A stretch of DNA of 64,000 nucleotides. Source: Flammeovirga yaeyamensis. Its GTDB lineage: Bacteria > Bacteroidota > Bacteroidia > Cytophagales > Flammeovirgaceae. Positions 42,487-51,703 of the stretch are shown one piece after another. The position numbers and the translations under genes are program-made. Where the stretch lies: NCBI RefSeq assembly GCF_018736045.1, contig NZ_CP076133.1, positions 1,736,001-1,800,000 of the forward strand, read 5' to 3'. Numbering within the stretch: the stretch's first letter is position 1; each line of letters starts with the position of its first letter. A model generated the notes under the pieces. The model saw nothing but the letters and a program-made list of their open reading frames with translations. It was not told the origin of the DNA and did no database searches.

Positions 42487-43617
42487 TTAGTTTTTTCTAA
42501 ATTCTAAAACATACTTGAACTTCAATAAAGACGAAGTCATCATAAAATACTGATCGTCTCCAGAAAGGTATTCCACTCCTATCAAACGGCTATCTACCGA
42601 ATTGATAAACTCTTCCTGAGATAGAATATCACCTAAACTATTCAGTGTAATCGTATTGTATTTTACCTCCGTACCGTTTTCTAAAGAAGAAGAGGCTATA
42701 AAATAGTTTTCTTTGCCTATTAAGTAATTCAGCTCATTTCCTTCGTAATCAAAAGCAATTTCTTTTGTCTGACTATTTGTTAACCAATATAATTTATCTT
42801 TTCCTTCCTCTTCTTTTGCTAAGCCTACAATACCATCATTTAACCAAGTCGCATCCGTAAAATGTAATTCGCTTGTCGATAAATAACGGATGGATTCGAT
42901 CAAACCTAAAGTTGGGTTAATACTGTATTCTGCTACCTCTTCTCTAGTTTGATTTTCCCTGACCTCCCAAGTCAACACTTTTACTTTACCATTGTATTCT
43001 TTTATTTCTTTTGGCAAGTGGTATTGAGAAGATCTATCGTTCATTTTTTCCCAAAGAATTTCTCCATCTGTGTTTAAACCGGCGAAGTAGATTTTTTCTT
43101 TTCCATCTTCCAATCTACCTCTACCTACTACAACAATAATATCATCCACTTTCTGAATTAAGTCGATAATACTTTCGGTGAAGTCCTCATTCTTCCATAA
43201 TTTTTCTTGTTGCACAGTGAAACCGTTTCCTTCTTTAGAAAATTTCATCCACAAGAACTCATTCTGGTAAGTACCTCCAACATAAATATCATTGCCACTT
43301 TGGTTAATGGAAGAATAAATCGAACCACTTTTTGGATCTTGATAAATAGCTTGTGTTTCTCCAAAATCATTCAAAGAAGCCAAATACGCCTGTCCATTTC
43401 TCCAAGTTTGAGCATCCAGAAAGTTAATGGATGCCACCGATGACTTTTCATTCATCACCCCAGCAATCAAATACTCATTCCCTTGACTGATCAAACTTTT
43501 GGAAAGGTAATTTCCTTCACTACTATAGATCAATAGTGATTCATTACGTTCGCCTGTTTTTTCATTCAGACAGCTACTAAAAAGTAGAATACAGATTAAA
43601 AAATATAGCTTTTGCAT
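42487..43617 (-). CDS. Lipoprotein, beta-propeller-like, eCIS operon
   Basis: A 376-aa protein with lipobox FSSC (Cys 16). The mature part shows repeated beta-strand blocks such as SGNDIYVGGTYQNEFLWMKF and IIVVVGRGRLEDGKEKIYFA, resembling bacterial propeller proteins. Function unknown. It sits between the STAND ATPase and the tape-measure gene and starts 13 bases after the ATPase stop, so it is in the operon. With the barrel-like and GH18 proteins it adds to the envelope-directed part of the operon. Confidence 0.68.
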   Translation of the reverse strand: MQKLYFLICILLFSSCLNEKTGERNESLLIYSSEGNYLSKSLISQGNEYLIAGVMNEKSSVASINFLDAQTWRNGQAYLASLNDFGETQAIYQDPKSGSIYSSINQSGNDIYVGGTYQNEFLWMKFSKEGNGFTVQQEKLWKNEDFTESIIDLIQKVDDIIVVVGRGRLEDGKEKIYFAGLNTDGEILWEKMNDRSSQYHLPKEIKEYNGKVKVLTWEVRENQTREEVAEYSINPTLGLIESIRYLSTSELHFTDATWLNDGIVGLAKEEEGKDKLYWLTNSQTKEIAFDYEGNELNYLIGKENYFIASSSLENGTEVKYNTITLNSLGDILSQEEFINSVDSRLIGVEYLSGDDQYFMMTSSLLKFKYVLEFRKN

Positions 43618-43630
43618 GTCTTGAATTATA

Positions 43631-46600
43631 TTATTTATAGTGATAGAAAGTAGAATCGTATTCTATCTCATCACTTACATATTTATCCCAATCTTCTGTC
43701 GATAGAATACCAATATTCACTTGCGATAACTCGTCGAATTGATCTTCTATTGTTAAAGGCCACTCTTTAATACGTCCCACTTTATCTCCAGTAATTAAAT
43801 ACTGACCATCTTGAGAGAACGTTAAAGCAGATAACCAAACACTTTCTGTAATTAATAATTTTTCTTTCTTTGGTTGATGGATGTCCCACAAACGTATAAA
43901 CCCGTCGAAACCTGCAGTGGCCACCAAATTATCCTTCGTTGGATGTATAGCAATATGGTTCACTCTAGCTTTGTGATTATCGGTAGTGAAAGTATTTTTC
44001 CAAACTTTCCCTTCTTTGCTCCAACGTTGTATTTCACCCGACTCTGTGCCTATCCATAAGTTATTTCCTTTCTTACTCATCGACCATATTTGGTGATTAC
44101 CCACTGTAAATGATGAGATCACTCGATCTGCTCCTTTTGACAATTCTACGATCATACCTTTTCGGGTAGCGATATAGATATTATGTGTAGCAGCATCGAA
44201 GAATGTTGTTGTAATCTCTCCTAAATTATTCAACATTGGTATGGTCAATTCATAGAATGAATATTTATCGTCCTTCAGTTGCCATTTTTTAAAAGATCCT
44301 TTTACATCTACCACCAAGAAATCGTTATTCTCTAGTCTATAGACCCCTAAAACATCATCTTCTGATAAGGATTTGATAATAATTTCTGATTTGAATTTTT
44401 CCATATCATAATGCACCAACTCCTTGCTGTAGTTAAAGTAATCCATACTCATTTTCTCAGTAGGTTTAACTAAACCTCTCACAACACCTTCCACATGATG
44501 AGCTACACAGCCATTTGCAGTTACTTGAACCAAACTATCGGTCGACATCACTACCCAAAGTTGATTATCATGATGAATAAATTCATTTACCATTCCTCTT
44601 GATTTACCCATCAAGTTGTAATCCTCACCCTCGTAATGTTTTACAGCATTATGGAAGGCAGCATAAAATTCAGCATCAAAACCATCCCCATCGTTATTCA
44701 TATACCCCACTACAGCTTGCTTAGCTAATAAGTAACGAATCGTATTGTCCTCTACTTGATAAGAGTTTAATGCCATCGCTCTTGCCGTTGAAAGGTTTTG
44801 TAGTCTGTTGGCTCTTAAGTTAGCTGTCTCAGCATGTTTTTGCGCTTTTGTTGCCTGAAGCATGGCCAATGTGGCATTCTCTTTCTGACGGTTCGCTTCG
44901 TTAAAAGAAGCCTCCGCTTGCATCATTGCATCTAACGCTCTTTCTTTTTCGTTTTCCGCTAGAATTGTGGCTTTTTCGGCTCTAAGTTTTTCTTTCTCGG
45001 CATTTTGTTTTTCTGCTTGTGCTTTCACTTTTTCTTCCTCGGCTAGCTTTCTGTTCCCTTCTGCTACTCTCTGAGATTCCTCGGCTTTTAAACGTGAAGC
45101 TTCTGCCTCTTCTTTTTTCAATTCGGCTTGCTTACTTTTTTGGTAAGCGTGTGTACCTAAAAGAATACCCCCTAAACCTAAGAATAAGAAAATAACAACT
45201 AAGATTCTCGAGAGCTTTGTTCGTCTCTTCTGAATAAGTTTTGTTCTTTCTAACTCTTTAATCTCTTCTTTTTCAGAAAATGACAAGAACTCCATTGTTC
45301 TTTCATAAGAAGCATGATGTCTCACCCCCCATTCGTAGGTAGGCTGTTGTTCCTCCCTCCAGTTGATCGTCATCTGAAGTTCTGGCTGTCTTAGTCTAGA
45401 TCTATTTCCTTTTTGATATTCTTCGGCATCTTCTGCCAACTTTAAATACCTTTTAATGGATTCTGTTTCCTTCAACGTCCATTCCACCAAAAGACCCCAC
45501 GATCTCATTAAAGATTCGTGCGTGATATCTATAACAGATTGCTCAGTAATGTTGACATGTTCTCTTGGCTGTAAAAATGCTCTATCTTTCTTTCTGAATG
45601 TATCGATGACATCGACAATAGCCTGAACATCCTCAATACCTGTAATCTCAATAATTCTATGTAGAGAAGATGGATTTCTAACTCCTTTCCCTTCTTTATT
45701 GATCGTTGTAATGCATCTAAATACTTTCTCACAAATCACTTTTTGATCATCGTTCAAAGTATTATAAATTTCGTTGGCATGAATGGACAAACTTTCCTTA
45801 ATTCCGCCAACGGCAATATAATTTTTAGGTTGAAGTGGTTCTGATAAAATTTGCTCGTTTCTCCAATGTTCGAACGTCCTCATCATGGCGTGTTGCATAG
45901 ACGGTAACTGATCTTGTTTATTTCCAAGATCTTCCAAAATGATTTTAAGCAAATCATCTGCAATACCCACTCCTGCCCATTCAAGTGGCTTAACAATCGC
46001 ATCTTTTTTCTCCTCAATAGACATTTGAGGAATCAAAAACTGACTTTGATTAATGCATTGAGTTAAAGATGGAAAATCAGCACAATGTCCGATAAAATCG
46101 GAACGCATGGTTAGTAATATATGAAAATCAGATAATGGAGATGTCGATAATAATACGATAAGTTCTACGAATTTAGCGATCTCTAAATCCATATTGTTGG
46201 CTCTAAGATCATAACTAAATAATTCCTCAAACTGATCGATATACATCACTGGTGTTTGCGTAATGTTTAGTCTATTGTAATAATCAAAAAACGTGGTCAC
46301 ATCTACCAATAGGCTTTGGAAAATTTCCAATCGCACTTTTTCGTTTTCTTCTTTAAAGACTTCATTCACCAATTTAGTTAATGGTCCATGAGTACCTGGA
46401 GTGAATATATAGGTAACATGATCCATTCTGCTTTCTAGCAATGGAAAAATACCACAGAAAATAAACGAAGATTTACCAATACCCGAACGTCCTAACACTG
46501 CCGAGAATCGGTGTTCCATTAATTTACTAACTACCTCTTCTACATGTTTTTCCCTCCCAAAATATAAATGTGCTTTATCTCTTGAGAAAGGCTGTAAACC

Positions 46601-46648
46601 TAAAAAAGGATTTTCTAATTGCGCTATTTCTATCGTACTAGTTTTCAT
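43631..46648 (-). CDS. STAND-type NTPase with membrane helix, coiled coil and WD40 repeats
   Basis: A 1005-aa protein. NPFLGLQPFSRDKAHLYFGR leads into a P-loop GRSGIGKSS (53-61) and a Walker B-like VMYIDQFEEL (about 133-142), typical of nSTAND NTPases. A membrane helix of hydrophobic residues (VVIFLFLGLGGILLGTHAY) lies near residue 490. A long Ala/Glu/Lys coiled coil follows to about 640, then WD40-type repeats (IHPTKDNLVATAGFDGFIRL, FSQDGQYLITGDKVGRIKEW). Such proteins are thought to switch upon ligand sensing. Embedded between the baseplate and tape-measure genes, it may sense a signal that controls assembly or release; its exact role is unknown. Confidence 0.85.
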   Translation of the reverse strand: MKTSTIEIAQLENPFLGLQPFSRDKAHLYFGREKHVEEVVSKLMEHRFSAVLGRSGIGKSSFIFCGIFPLLESRMDHVTYIFTPGTHGPLTKLVNEVFKEENEKVRLEIFQSLLVDVTTFFDYYNRLNITQTPVMYIDQFEELFSYDLRANNMDLEIAKFVELIVLLSTSPLSDFHILLTMRSDFIGHCADFPSLTQCINQSQFLIPQMSIEEKKDAIVKPLEWAGVGIADDLLKIILEDLGNKQDQLPSMQHAMMRTFEHWRNEQILSEPLQPKNYIAVGGIKESLSIHANEIYNTLNDDQKVICEKVFRCITTINKEGKGVRNPSSLHRIIEITGIEDVQAIVDVIDTFRKKDRAFLQPREHVNITEQSVIDITHESLMRSWGLLVEWTLKETESIKRYLKLAEDAEEYQKGNRSRLRQPELQMTINWREEQQPTYEWGVRHHASYERTMEFLSFSEKEEIKELERTKLIQKRRTKLSRILVVIFLFLGLGGILLGTHAYQKSKQAELKKEEAEASRLKAEESQRVAEGNRKLAEEEKVKAQAEKQNAEKEKLRAEKATILAENEKERALDAMMQAEASFNEANRQKENATLAMLQATKAQKHAETANLRANRLQNLSTARAMALNSYQVEDNTIRYLLAKQAVVGYMNNDGDGFDAEFYAAFHNAVKHYEGEDYNLMGKSRGMVNEFIHHDNQLWVVMSTDSLVQVTANGCVAHHVEGVVRGLVKPTEKMSMDYFNYSKELVHYDMEKFKSEIIIKSLSEDDVLGVYRLENNDFLVVDVKGSFKKWQLKDDKYSFYELTIPMLNNLGEITTTFFDAATHNIYIATRKGMIVELSKGADRVISSFTVGNHQIWSMSKKGNNLWIGTESGEIQRWSKEGKVWKNTFTTDNHKARVNHIAIHPTKDNLVATAGFDGFIRLWDIHQPKKEKLLITESVWLSALTFSQDGQYLITGDKVGRIKEWPLTIEDQFDELSQVNIGILSTEDWDKYVSDEIEYDSTFYHYK

Positions 46649-46662
46649 TTTTGGGGTTGCTT

Positions 46663-49335
46663 TTAATGTAAAAGAGAAAGCATATTGTCTCTAAGTACAA
46701 CTTGTTCTTCTGTTGAAATTTCTTGGGATCTTAATTGATACATATAGGATTCGAAAGTGTAAAACTGTTCTGGTGTTAACCATTTTGTATTTACTTGAAT
46801 ATGTGCCGCTGTTTCTTCACGACAAAGATTTTGCACCATCACTTGAAACTCACTATTTCTGAAACGGTGAGAAATGCATGGGAAAACCATCGATATTGAG
46901 AAATTGAAAAACTGTTCTACAATTCGCTCAACATCTTCTGTTTGATTGGTCGTCGCATAATCCAATGTAATGTGTCTATTCACCTTTTTATCGAATGCTA
47001 CTCTATCGAATTTATCCGATAAGTAGTCGAATAATCTTTCTTTATCTTTATGTATCTTTTGTACCGATTCGTCGTCGTACATTCCAATGCAATTCATACC
47101 AAATTCAGGTATTTTAAAGAGCATTCTAAAATTACCATCGTTTAGACGTTCTACATCATAGCGATGTCCTTCCATAAAGTACTCCGGCAACAGTTTGATC
47201 AGTTGTTCTCTTTTTTCGAAGTCCAAAGAAACATCACTCATTAATACATGTTCTTGTTCTTCGTTTAAAATATAAATACCAAAACAATGTTCTTCTGTTG
47301 ATGGCTGTAGGTCCAAATGCTCTACTATTTGGAAGCCTTCATACTCATCATGTAATGTTAGAATTCTTCGGTGAAGTGCAACAGCTGTTTGTTCTGCCTC
47401 GTCCCAATTGGGATAACTTCCTAATTTGAAATAGCTGTTCTTTTCTTTACTGAAATACACTATTTCATAGGCATTATCTACAGCGGATTTCACCTCTACT
47501 ACATACATATTTTTTGGATAGATACATTGGTGCATCATGTCCAAAGTAAGGTGGTCTTTAATAATTTGCTCGGCTTGATCAGAAGCTACTGTTATGTATG
47601 TATCAATACAATCAAAAGAGTACTGTTCTAAGGATTGGTATACCTGAACATCTTTTTCTGCCAACCAAAGATCAAAGTCCGATAATGTTTTTGAGGAGTT
47701 AAATAAAATTGGAGATTGTTCCAGTGTCACCGATAGGTCAACATTTTTACCTACACCGGTAAACAGCATTAATCTTAAATGTAAAGGTGTAATTGCCCAT
47801 TCGCCTAAAGAAGCATTAATGGGTTGAACACTCGATTTTGCACTTAAGAGTAATGGTAAATATCTTAAAAAATACGCCTTAAAGAAGATGAGGCGTTGTG
47901 TAATTTCTTCCTGAGAAAGGTAAGGAGTAAATGAGCTGATCAATTCGTTATCGAATCTTTCCCCATGAACTCCAATTAAATAATCTAGTATCTGATTCTT
48001 CTTTTTGTCATTATTAAAATGAGCAGAACGTAAAAATCCTTGTTCTGTTTCTAGAAGATCGTTATTAGATACTAAGCCTTTTGCGGAGAATAATTTTGGT
48101 AAATCAAACAGCTGTGCAAAAAATTCATCGCTCTGATTTTCGAAGAAATTGATGAATGTTTTGAACTGCCCTGCTGATCTTTTTCTTTCCTTGGAAGCAT
48201 CTCCAGGTAAGCCGAATTTTCCTACTCCATAAACAGTAGGAAACATCTCTTTTATATTTAATGAATTAAGGTATTTGTTAGGAATAGGCTGATGCTTCGT
48301 TATACTATTATTTCTTTTCCTCTTATTATTGTTCTTTACCGATCCTTCGTTGGATGCTTTTAATTGATCGAGTAAAGCATATACCTTATCAAAATCTATT
48401 TGCGTACTAATAATTCCATTCTTTAAGAAGTGAATGCTACTTACATCATCCTCGTTAAAAATTGGAATGGAATTGTCTAATTTTAAAAGTGAATTTTCTG
48501 TCGTCCCGTTGGCTTGTAAACTCAGATTTTTCACACCAACCACCTCATCAATTTCCATTAATGTTCTGATTACAGCAGACGTTAAAATTGAAAACTGACG
48601 GTGATGTAATTGTTCTTCAGGGATAAATCCTCTTTCTAATAGAGGTCCCTCAAATATTTTTGAAGTAGTCGTATTTTGTTCAATCAGTTCCTCATAAGAA
48701 GACATTTTTACTTGTGGTGAAAAAAAACGGTTAAGACTATAAAGGGTTTTGGCATACACTTCTTCGACAGTCACATCGGTAACAATCTCGATGTCTGCTT
48801 GTACCACCACTTTTGTTTCTTTGGCCGTGGTAATGCTCATTACTTTCTCACAGTAATTTCTATATTGCTGAGCATGCTCTAAAATGTGCTCCAACAATAC
48901 ATTTTGATCTATTCTGCCTTGGTATTGAGGTTTGAACTTTGCAATAAGTTGGTATTGACCTTCGAAAGATGTCACATCTGTCGATACAGGTTCGACCCAG
49001 ATATTTTCGATCTCAACAAAGCGGTCAATCAATACTTTTCTAAGATCGTTTGTGGTTACAGGAAGTACAGAAAATGCTTCCTCTTGCGCTAGAATAGCTG
49101 ATTTGTAAGGAGCGTAAGTAAGATAATTTTCAATACCTGAAGCCGCACGAATACTCATCTCTGTCATGCCTGTAGACAAATACTCCAACAGTGTCATTCC
49201 AGGATCATGCGTACCAAAATCCGTCCACTTCTCATTCTGAAGTGACGCTAAGAATTCTTTGGCCTCATTTAATAAGACATAAGGGTTTCCCTCATTAACT
49301 ATGTCAAACGGTATTAAATCTTCTTTTGCACTCAT
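46663..49335 (-). CDS. Baseplate protein (Cis11-like, baseplate J family)
   Basis: An 890-aa protein with the N-terminal box WTDFGTHDPGMTLLEY (37-52), the D-P-G-x-T-x-L-E signature of Afp11/TssF-type baseplate proteins. The remainder is a mixture of alpha/beta domains, with no extra module recognised. Its ATG overlaps the stop of the 59-residue gene at 49335-49514 by one base (TAATG), a direct sign of translational coupling. Together with the 1180-aa wedge it forms the ring around the spike. Confidence 0.82.
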   Translation of the reverse strand: MSAKEDLIPFDIVNEGNPYVLLNEAKEFLASLQNEKWTDFGTHDPGMTLLEYLSTGMTEMSIRAASGIENYLTYAPYKSAILAQEEAFSVLPVTTNDLRKVLIDRFVEIENIWVEPVSTDVTSFEGQYQLIAKFKPQYQGRIDQNVLLEHILEHAQQYRNYCEKVMSITTAKETKVVVQADIEIVTDVTVEEVYAKTLYSLNRFFSPQVKMSSYEELIEQNTTTSKIFEGPLLERGFIPEEQLHHRQFSILTSAVIRTLMEIDEVVGVKNLSLQANGTTENSLLKLDNSIPIFNEDDVSSIHFLKNGIISTQIDFDKVYALLDQLKASNEGSVKNNNKRKRNNSITKHQPIPNKYLNSLNIKEMFPTVYGVGKFGLPGDASKERKRSAGQFKTFINFFENQSDEFFAQLFDLPKLFSAKGLVSNNDLLETEQGFLRSAHFNNDKKKNQILDYLIGVHGERFDNELISSFTPYLSQEEITQRLIFFKAYFLRYLPLLLSAKSSVQPINASLGEWAITPLHLRLMLFTGVGKNVDLSVTLEQSPILFNSSKTLSDFDLWLAEKDVQVYQSLEQYSFDCIDTYITVASDQAEQIIKDHLTLDMMHQCIYPKNMYVVEVKSAVDNAYEIVYFSKEKNSYFKLGSYPNWDEAEQTAVALHRRILTLHDEYEGFQIVEHLDLQPSTEEHCFGIYILNEEQEHVLMSDVSLDFEKREQLIKLLPEYFMEGHRYDVERLNDGNFRMLFKIPEFGMNCIGMYDDESVQKIHKDKERLFDYLSDKFDRVAFDKKVNRHITLDYATTNQTEDVERIVEQFFNFSISMVFPCISHRFRNSEFQVMVQNLCREETAAHIQVNTKWLTPEQFYTFESYMYQLRSQEISTEEQVVLRDNMLSLLH

Positions 49336-49514
49336 TACTTATTCTCAATCTCCTCCTTTTGTGTTCCTTCTACTAACTGCAGATTGCTTTCTGCATTGAT
49401 TCTCCCAATTAATTGGTATACTTTCTCGAATGGAAGTTTTCCCAACCCTCCGATAATCAATTGTAATTCTTCAACGGTGAACGTTAAGTTCACTTTCTTT
49501 TTACTTTCTTCCAT
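49335..49514 (-). CDS. Short conserved-looking eCIS ORF between tube and baseplate genes
   Basis: A 59-aa product with the sequence pattern MEESKKKVNLTFTVEELQLI ... GGLGKLPFEKVYQLIGRIN; a small helical protein. Its TAA overlaps the ATG of the baseplate gene by one base. A small protein of this size and place is common before the baseplate in Bacteroidota eCIS loci. Reading frame, coupling and operon position support it; no domain is recognised. Confidence 0.72.
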   Translation of the reverse strand: MEESKKKVNLTFTVEELQLIIGGLGKLPFEKVYQLIGRINAESNLQLVEGTQKEEIENK

Positions 49515-49540
49515 TATTCTATCATCAATGCATTAGTGAT

Positions 49541-49601
49541 AAAAGAAGTTGGGGGTATGTCAATAAATAAACCCATTGAGATACACACCCATACTTCTTT
49601 T
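49541..49601 (-). promoter_or_regulatory. Intercistronic hairpin after the tube gene (possible attenuator)
   Basis: AAAAGAAGT at 49541-49549 and ACTTCTTTT at 49593-49601 are exact complements, with a further GGGT/ACCC pairing inside. On the transcribed strand the stem is followed by a TTCTTTTAT-like stretch. It lies just after the tube stop (49610) and before the minor baseplate genes. Partial termination here would lower expression of low-copy baseplate parts against sheath and tube. Confidence 0.5.
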
Positions 49602-49609
49602 AAAAATTA

Positions 49610-50071
49610 TTAAACAGCCTCTTGGATTAAACCTTCGTGAGCCAATTCAATAGTTTCAATAGCGATACCATTGTCTTCAGCGTTTAAATCTGGCGCTGAA
49701 AGTTTCACTGGAAAAGCGTTTGTTAAAGTCCATTGGAATACTGGATTTTGCATTGTATCCATTAAAACAATCGTTACCTGACGTTTTTGTTCTTCGAATG
49801 AACCCGACTCGTTACGAGCATCTTTTACTTGTTGGAACCAATCAAACAGATAGTTATTACCATTGTAAAGACCTCTTTTGATCGTTACATTACTTACTTT
49901 TTGTAAGCCTGGAACTTTCATCTTTACGTCTGTTGGATGATCTCCTGTTCTATATTCGATAAATTCCACTTCCGAATCCAAACCAGTTACTTCTTGAGCA
50001 CTGATTTCCTCTTCACCTAAATTGACAGTGAATCTAAACTTTGGAATTGGATATTCTAGTTCTTGTGCCAT
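49610..50071 (-). CDS. cis1: Main tail tube protein (Cis1)
   Basis: A 153-aa protein of the Hcp/gp19 tube family: IPKFRFTVNLGEEEISAQEV at the start, VSNVTIKRGLYNGNNYLFDW in the middle, and FPVKLSAPDLNAEDNGIAIE near the end (the L-S-A-P-x-L-x-A block is typical of Afp1/PVC1). It stacks as hexamers to make the inner tube. It follows the sheath gene by 19 bases, as in known eCIS loci. Confidence 0.94.
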   Translation of the reverse strand: MAQELEYPIPKFRFTVNLGEEEISAQEVTGLDSEVEFIEYRTGDHPTDVKMKVPGLQKVSNVTIKRGLYNGNNYLFDWFQQVKDARNESGSFEEQKRQVTIVLMDTMQNPVFQWTLTNAFPVKLSAPDLNAEDNGIAIETIELAHEGLIQEAV

Positions 50072-50090
50072 TGCTTATTTGTATTAATTA

Positions 50091-51575
50091 TTAAGATTGC
50101 ATTTGCTGTTGGAAAGTCAACACGATAAATTCAGCTGGTCTTGAGATCGCTACTTTCACGCTAATCTTCATCATACCGTCTAAAATATCTGTTTGAGTCA
50201 TTGTAGATCCTAACCCTACGTCTACCACGAAGGCATCGTTTTGGCTTGTTCCTACTAACGCACCTTGGTTCCAAAGTGTAGTTAAGAAAGCATCGATTGC
50301 TCCTTTAACTGCTACCCAAGTCATTGGTGTGTTCGGTTGGAATACATAACTCTTTACGCTTCCTTTCACTGAGTTTTCGATAAATGACATTGTTCTACGA
50401 ACGTTAATGTAACGCCAGTCTTGTGAGTTGCCATCTAAAGTTCTCGCTCCCCAGATAATTGTTCCTTCACCTGCGAAAGCACGAATAGCGTTCACAGACT
50501 TACCTCCAACTGTTAAGTTCAAGTCTTCTTGATCCTCGTTAGTTAGGGATACATAAGGAGATGCTACACCTGCTAAACCTTCGTTTGCTGGTGCTTTCCA
50601 AATACCTTCTACCGCATCGATTCTAGCATAAGCACCTACGATTGCACCTGATGGAGGCAATACGTTAAGTTTATTCGCTAAACCTGTCATTAATGATTTG
50701 TAAGCTGGAGAGATAGATTTTAATGTCTGATGTAAATCAGCATCATAACCGCTTGCTTCGTTTAGTTTTTGGATTTCAGCAACAGCTTCTTGTTTCTTTC
50801 TGTCGTTGTCATACATTAACTCCGCCTCTTCTGTTAAGATTTGAACCAATTGTTCAGCAGAATCGAAGTGTACGTATGAAAATTCTTTGTCAGAAACTAC
50901 AGATGCATTTAACCAAGGATAGTAAGCAGCACCATGCTTTAGACCTACTTTACCTAAGTTGTTTCTGAAGTTGTCGATCGCATCTTCTTCGTCGTATGAA
51001 CGAGCAGAAAGACCATCTTGAACATCAAGAACAGCAAATCTGTTATCACTGCTTTCGCAATGTTGTAACATTTCTTGTTGAACACCTGCACATGCTTGAG
51101 CCGATAAAGCTACAGCATCAGGGCAAGCAAGTAATGTTGGTTCTGTAGCTGTATTTAAAGTACGAATACCTCTAATGATTTTATCACTATCGATTTCGTC
51201 TCCATAAGTACCTACAGAAACAATGTACGCTTTACCTCCACCATTTGTGAAGAATAAACGTAAACTGTCGTATAAGAAATATCTCTCCTCCGCTGTGAAA
51301 AGCTCATATTTCTTCTCTCCAACTTTAAGGTCTGATTCCCCTTCTGATGTTTCTGTAATTCCATAAGTAGGCACCCAAGCTCTACCATAGAATTTTTCAA
51401 AAGCATCTAAAGAGTCGATCACAGTTGGTACATTTTGTAATGGTTTCCCATTCTTGTCTGCTTTCTCGGTGTATCCAACAAAAGCAGGAATAGCTGTGGG
51501 CGAAGCTACAATTGAGCTGCCAAAAGCATTCTTCTCTTGAATGTACACACCTGGCGTTGCAATTCTAATAGCCAT
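50091..51575 (-). CDS. cis2: Contractile sheath protein (Cis2)
   Basis: A 494-aa sheath protein. It opens with ATPGVYIQEKNAFGSSIVAS, the N-terminal linker strand that interlocks subunits. The C-terminal half contains WGARTLDG and FIENSVKGSVKSYVFQPN, both diagnostic of phage-tail-like sheaths. Only one sheath gene is present, whereas Afp and PVC have two or three. The start ATG lies directly next to an inverted repeat in the 5' leader (51576-51657). Full length, no domain missing. Confidence 0.96.
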   Translation of the reverse strand: MAIRIATPGVYIQEKNAFGSSIVASPTAIPAFVGYTEKADKNGKPLQNVPTVIDSLDAFEKFYGRAWVPTYGITETSEGESDLKVGEKKYELFTAEERYFLYDSLRLFFTNGGGKAYIVSVGTYGDEIDSDKIIRGIRTLNTATEPTLLACPDAVALSAQACAGVQQEMLQHCESSDNRFAVLDVQDGLSARSYDEEDAIDNFRNNLGKVGLKHGAAYYPWLNASVVSDKEFSYVHFDSAEQLVQILTEEAELMYDNDRKKQEAVAEIQKLNEASGYDADLHQTLKSISPAYKSLMTGLANKLNVLPPSGAIVGAYARIDAVEGIWKAPANEGLAGVASPYVSLTNEDQEDLNLTVGGKSVNAIRAFAGEGTIIWGARTLDGNSQDWRYINVRRTMSFIENSVKGSVKSYVFQPNTPMTWVAVKGAIDAFLTTLWNQGALVGTSQNDAFVVDVGLGSTMTQTDILDGMMKISVKVAISRPAEFIVLTFQQQMQS

Positions 51576-51657
51576 GATGACAATTTGTTTGGTTTTACGT
51601 TAAAAAAATTAACTGTTTATAATAGTTAGCATTTGCATTGGGATTTAAATTGTCATC
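51576..51657 (-). promoter_or_regulatory. Inverted repeat in the leader of the sheath gene
   Basis: GATGACAATTT at 51576-51586 touches the sheath ATG, and its exact complement AAATTGTCATC lies at 51647-51657. A shorter AACT/AGTT pair is nested between them. In RNA the start codon region would sit at the base of this stem, so it may control translation of sheath and tube. No clear Bacteroidota promoter (TTTG/TAnnTTTG) was seen in the 128-base gap. Confidence 0.45.
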
Positions 51658-51703
51658 GCTTAAAGGCAAGAAATGACTACTGCTACGTTCACCCTTTGAA
51701 ATA

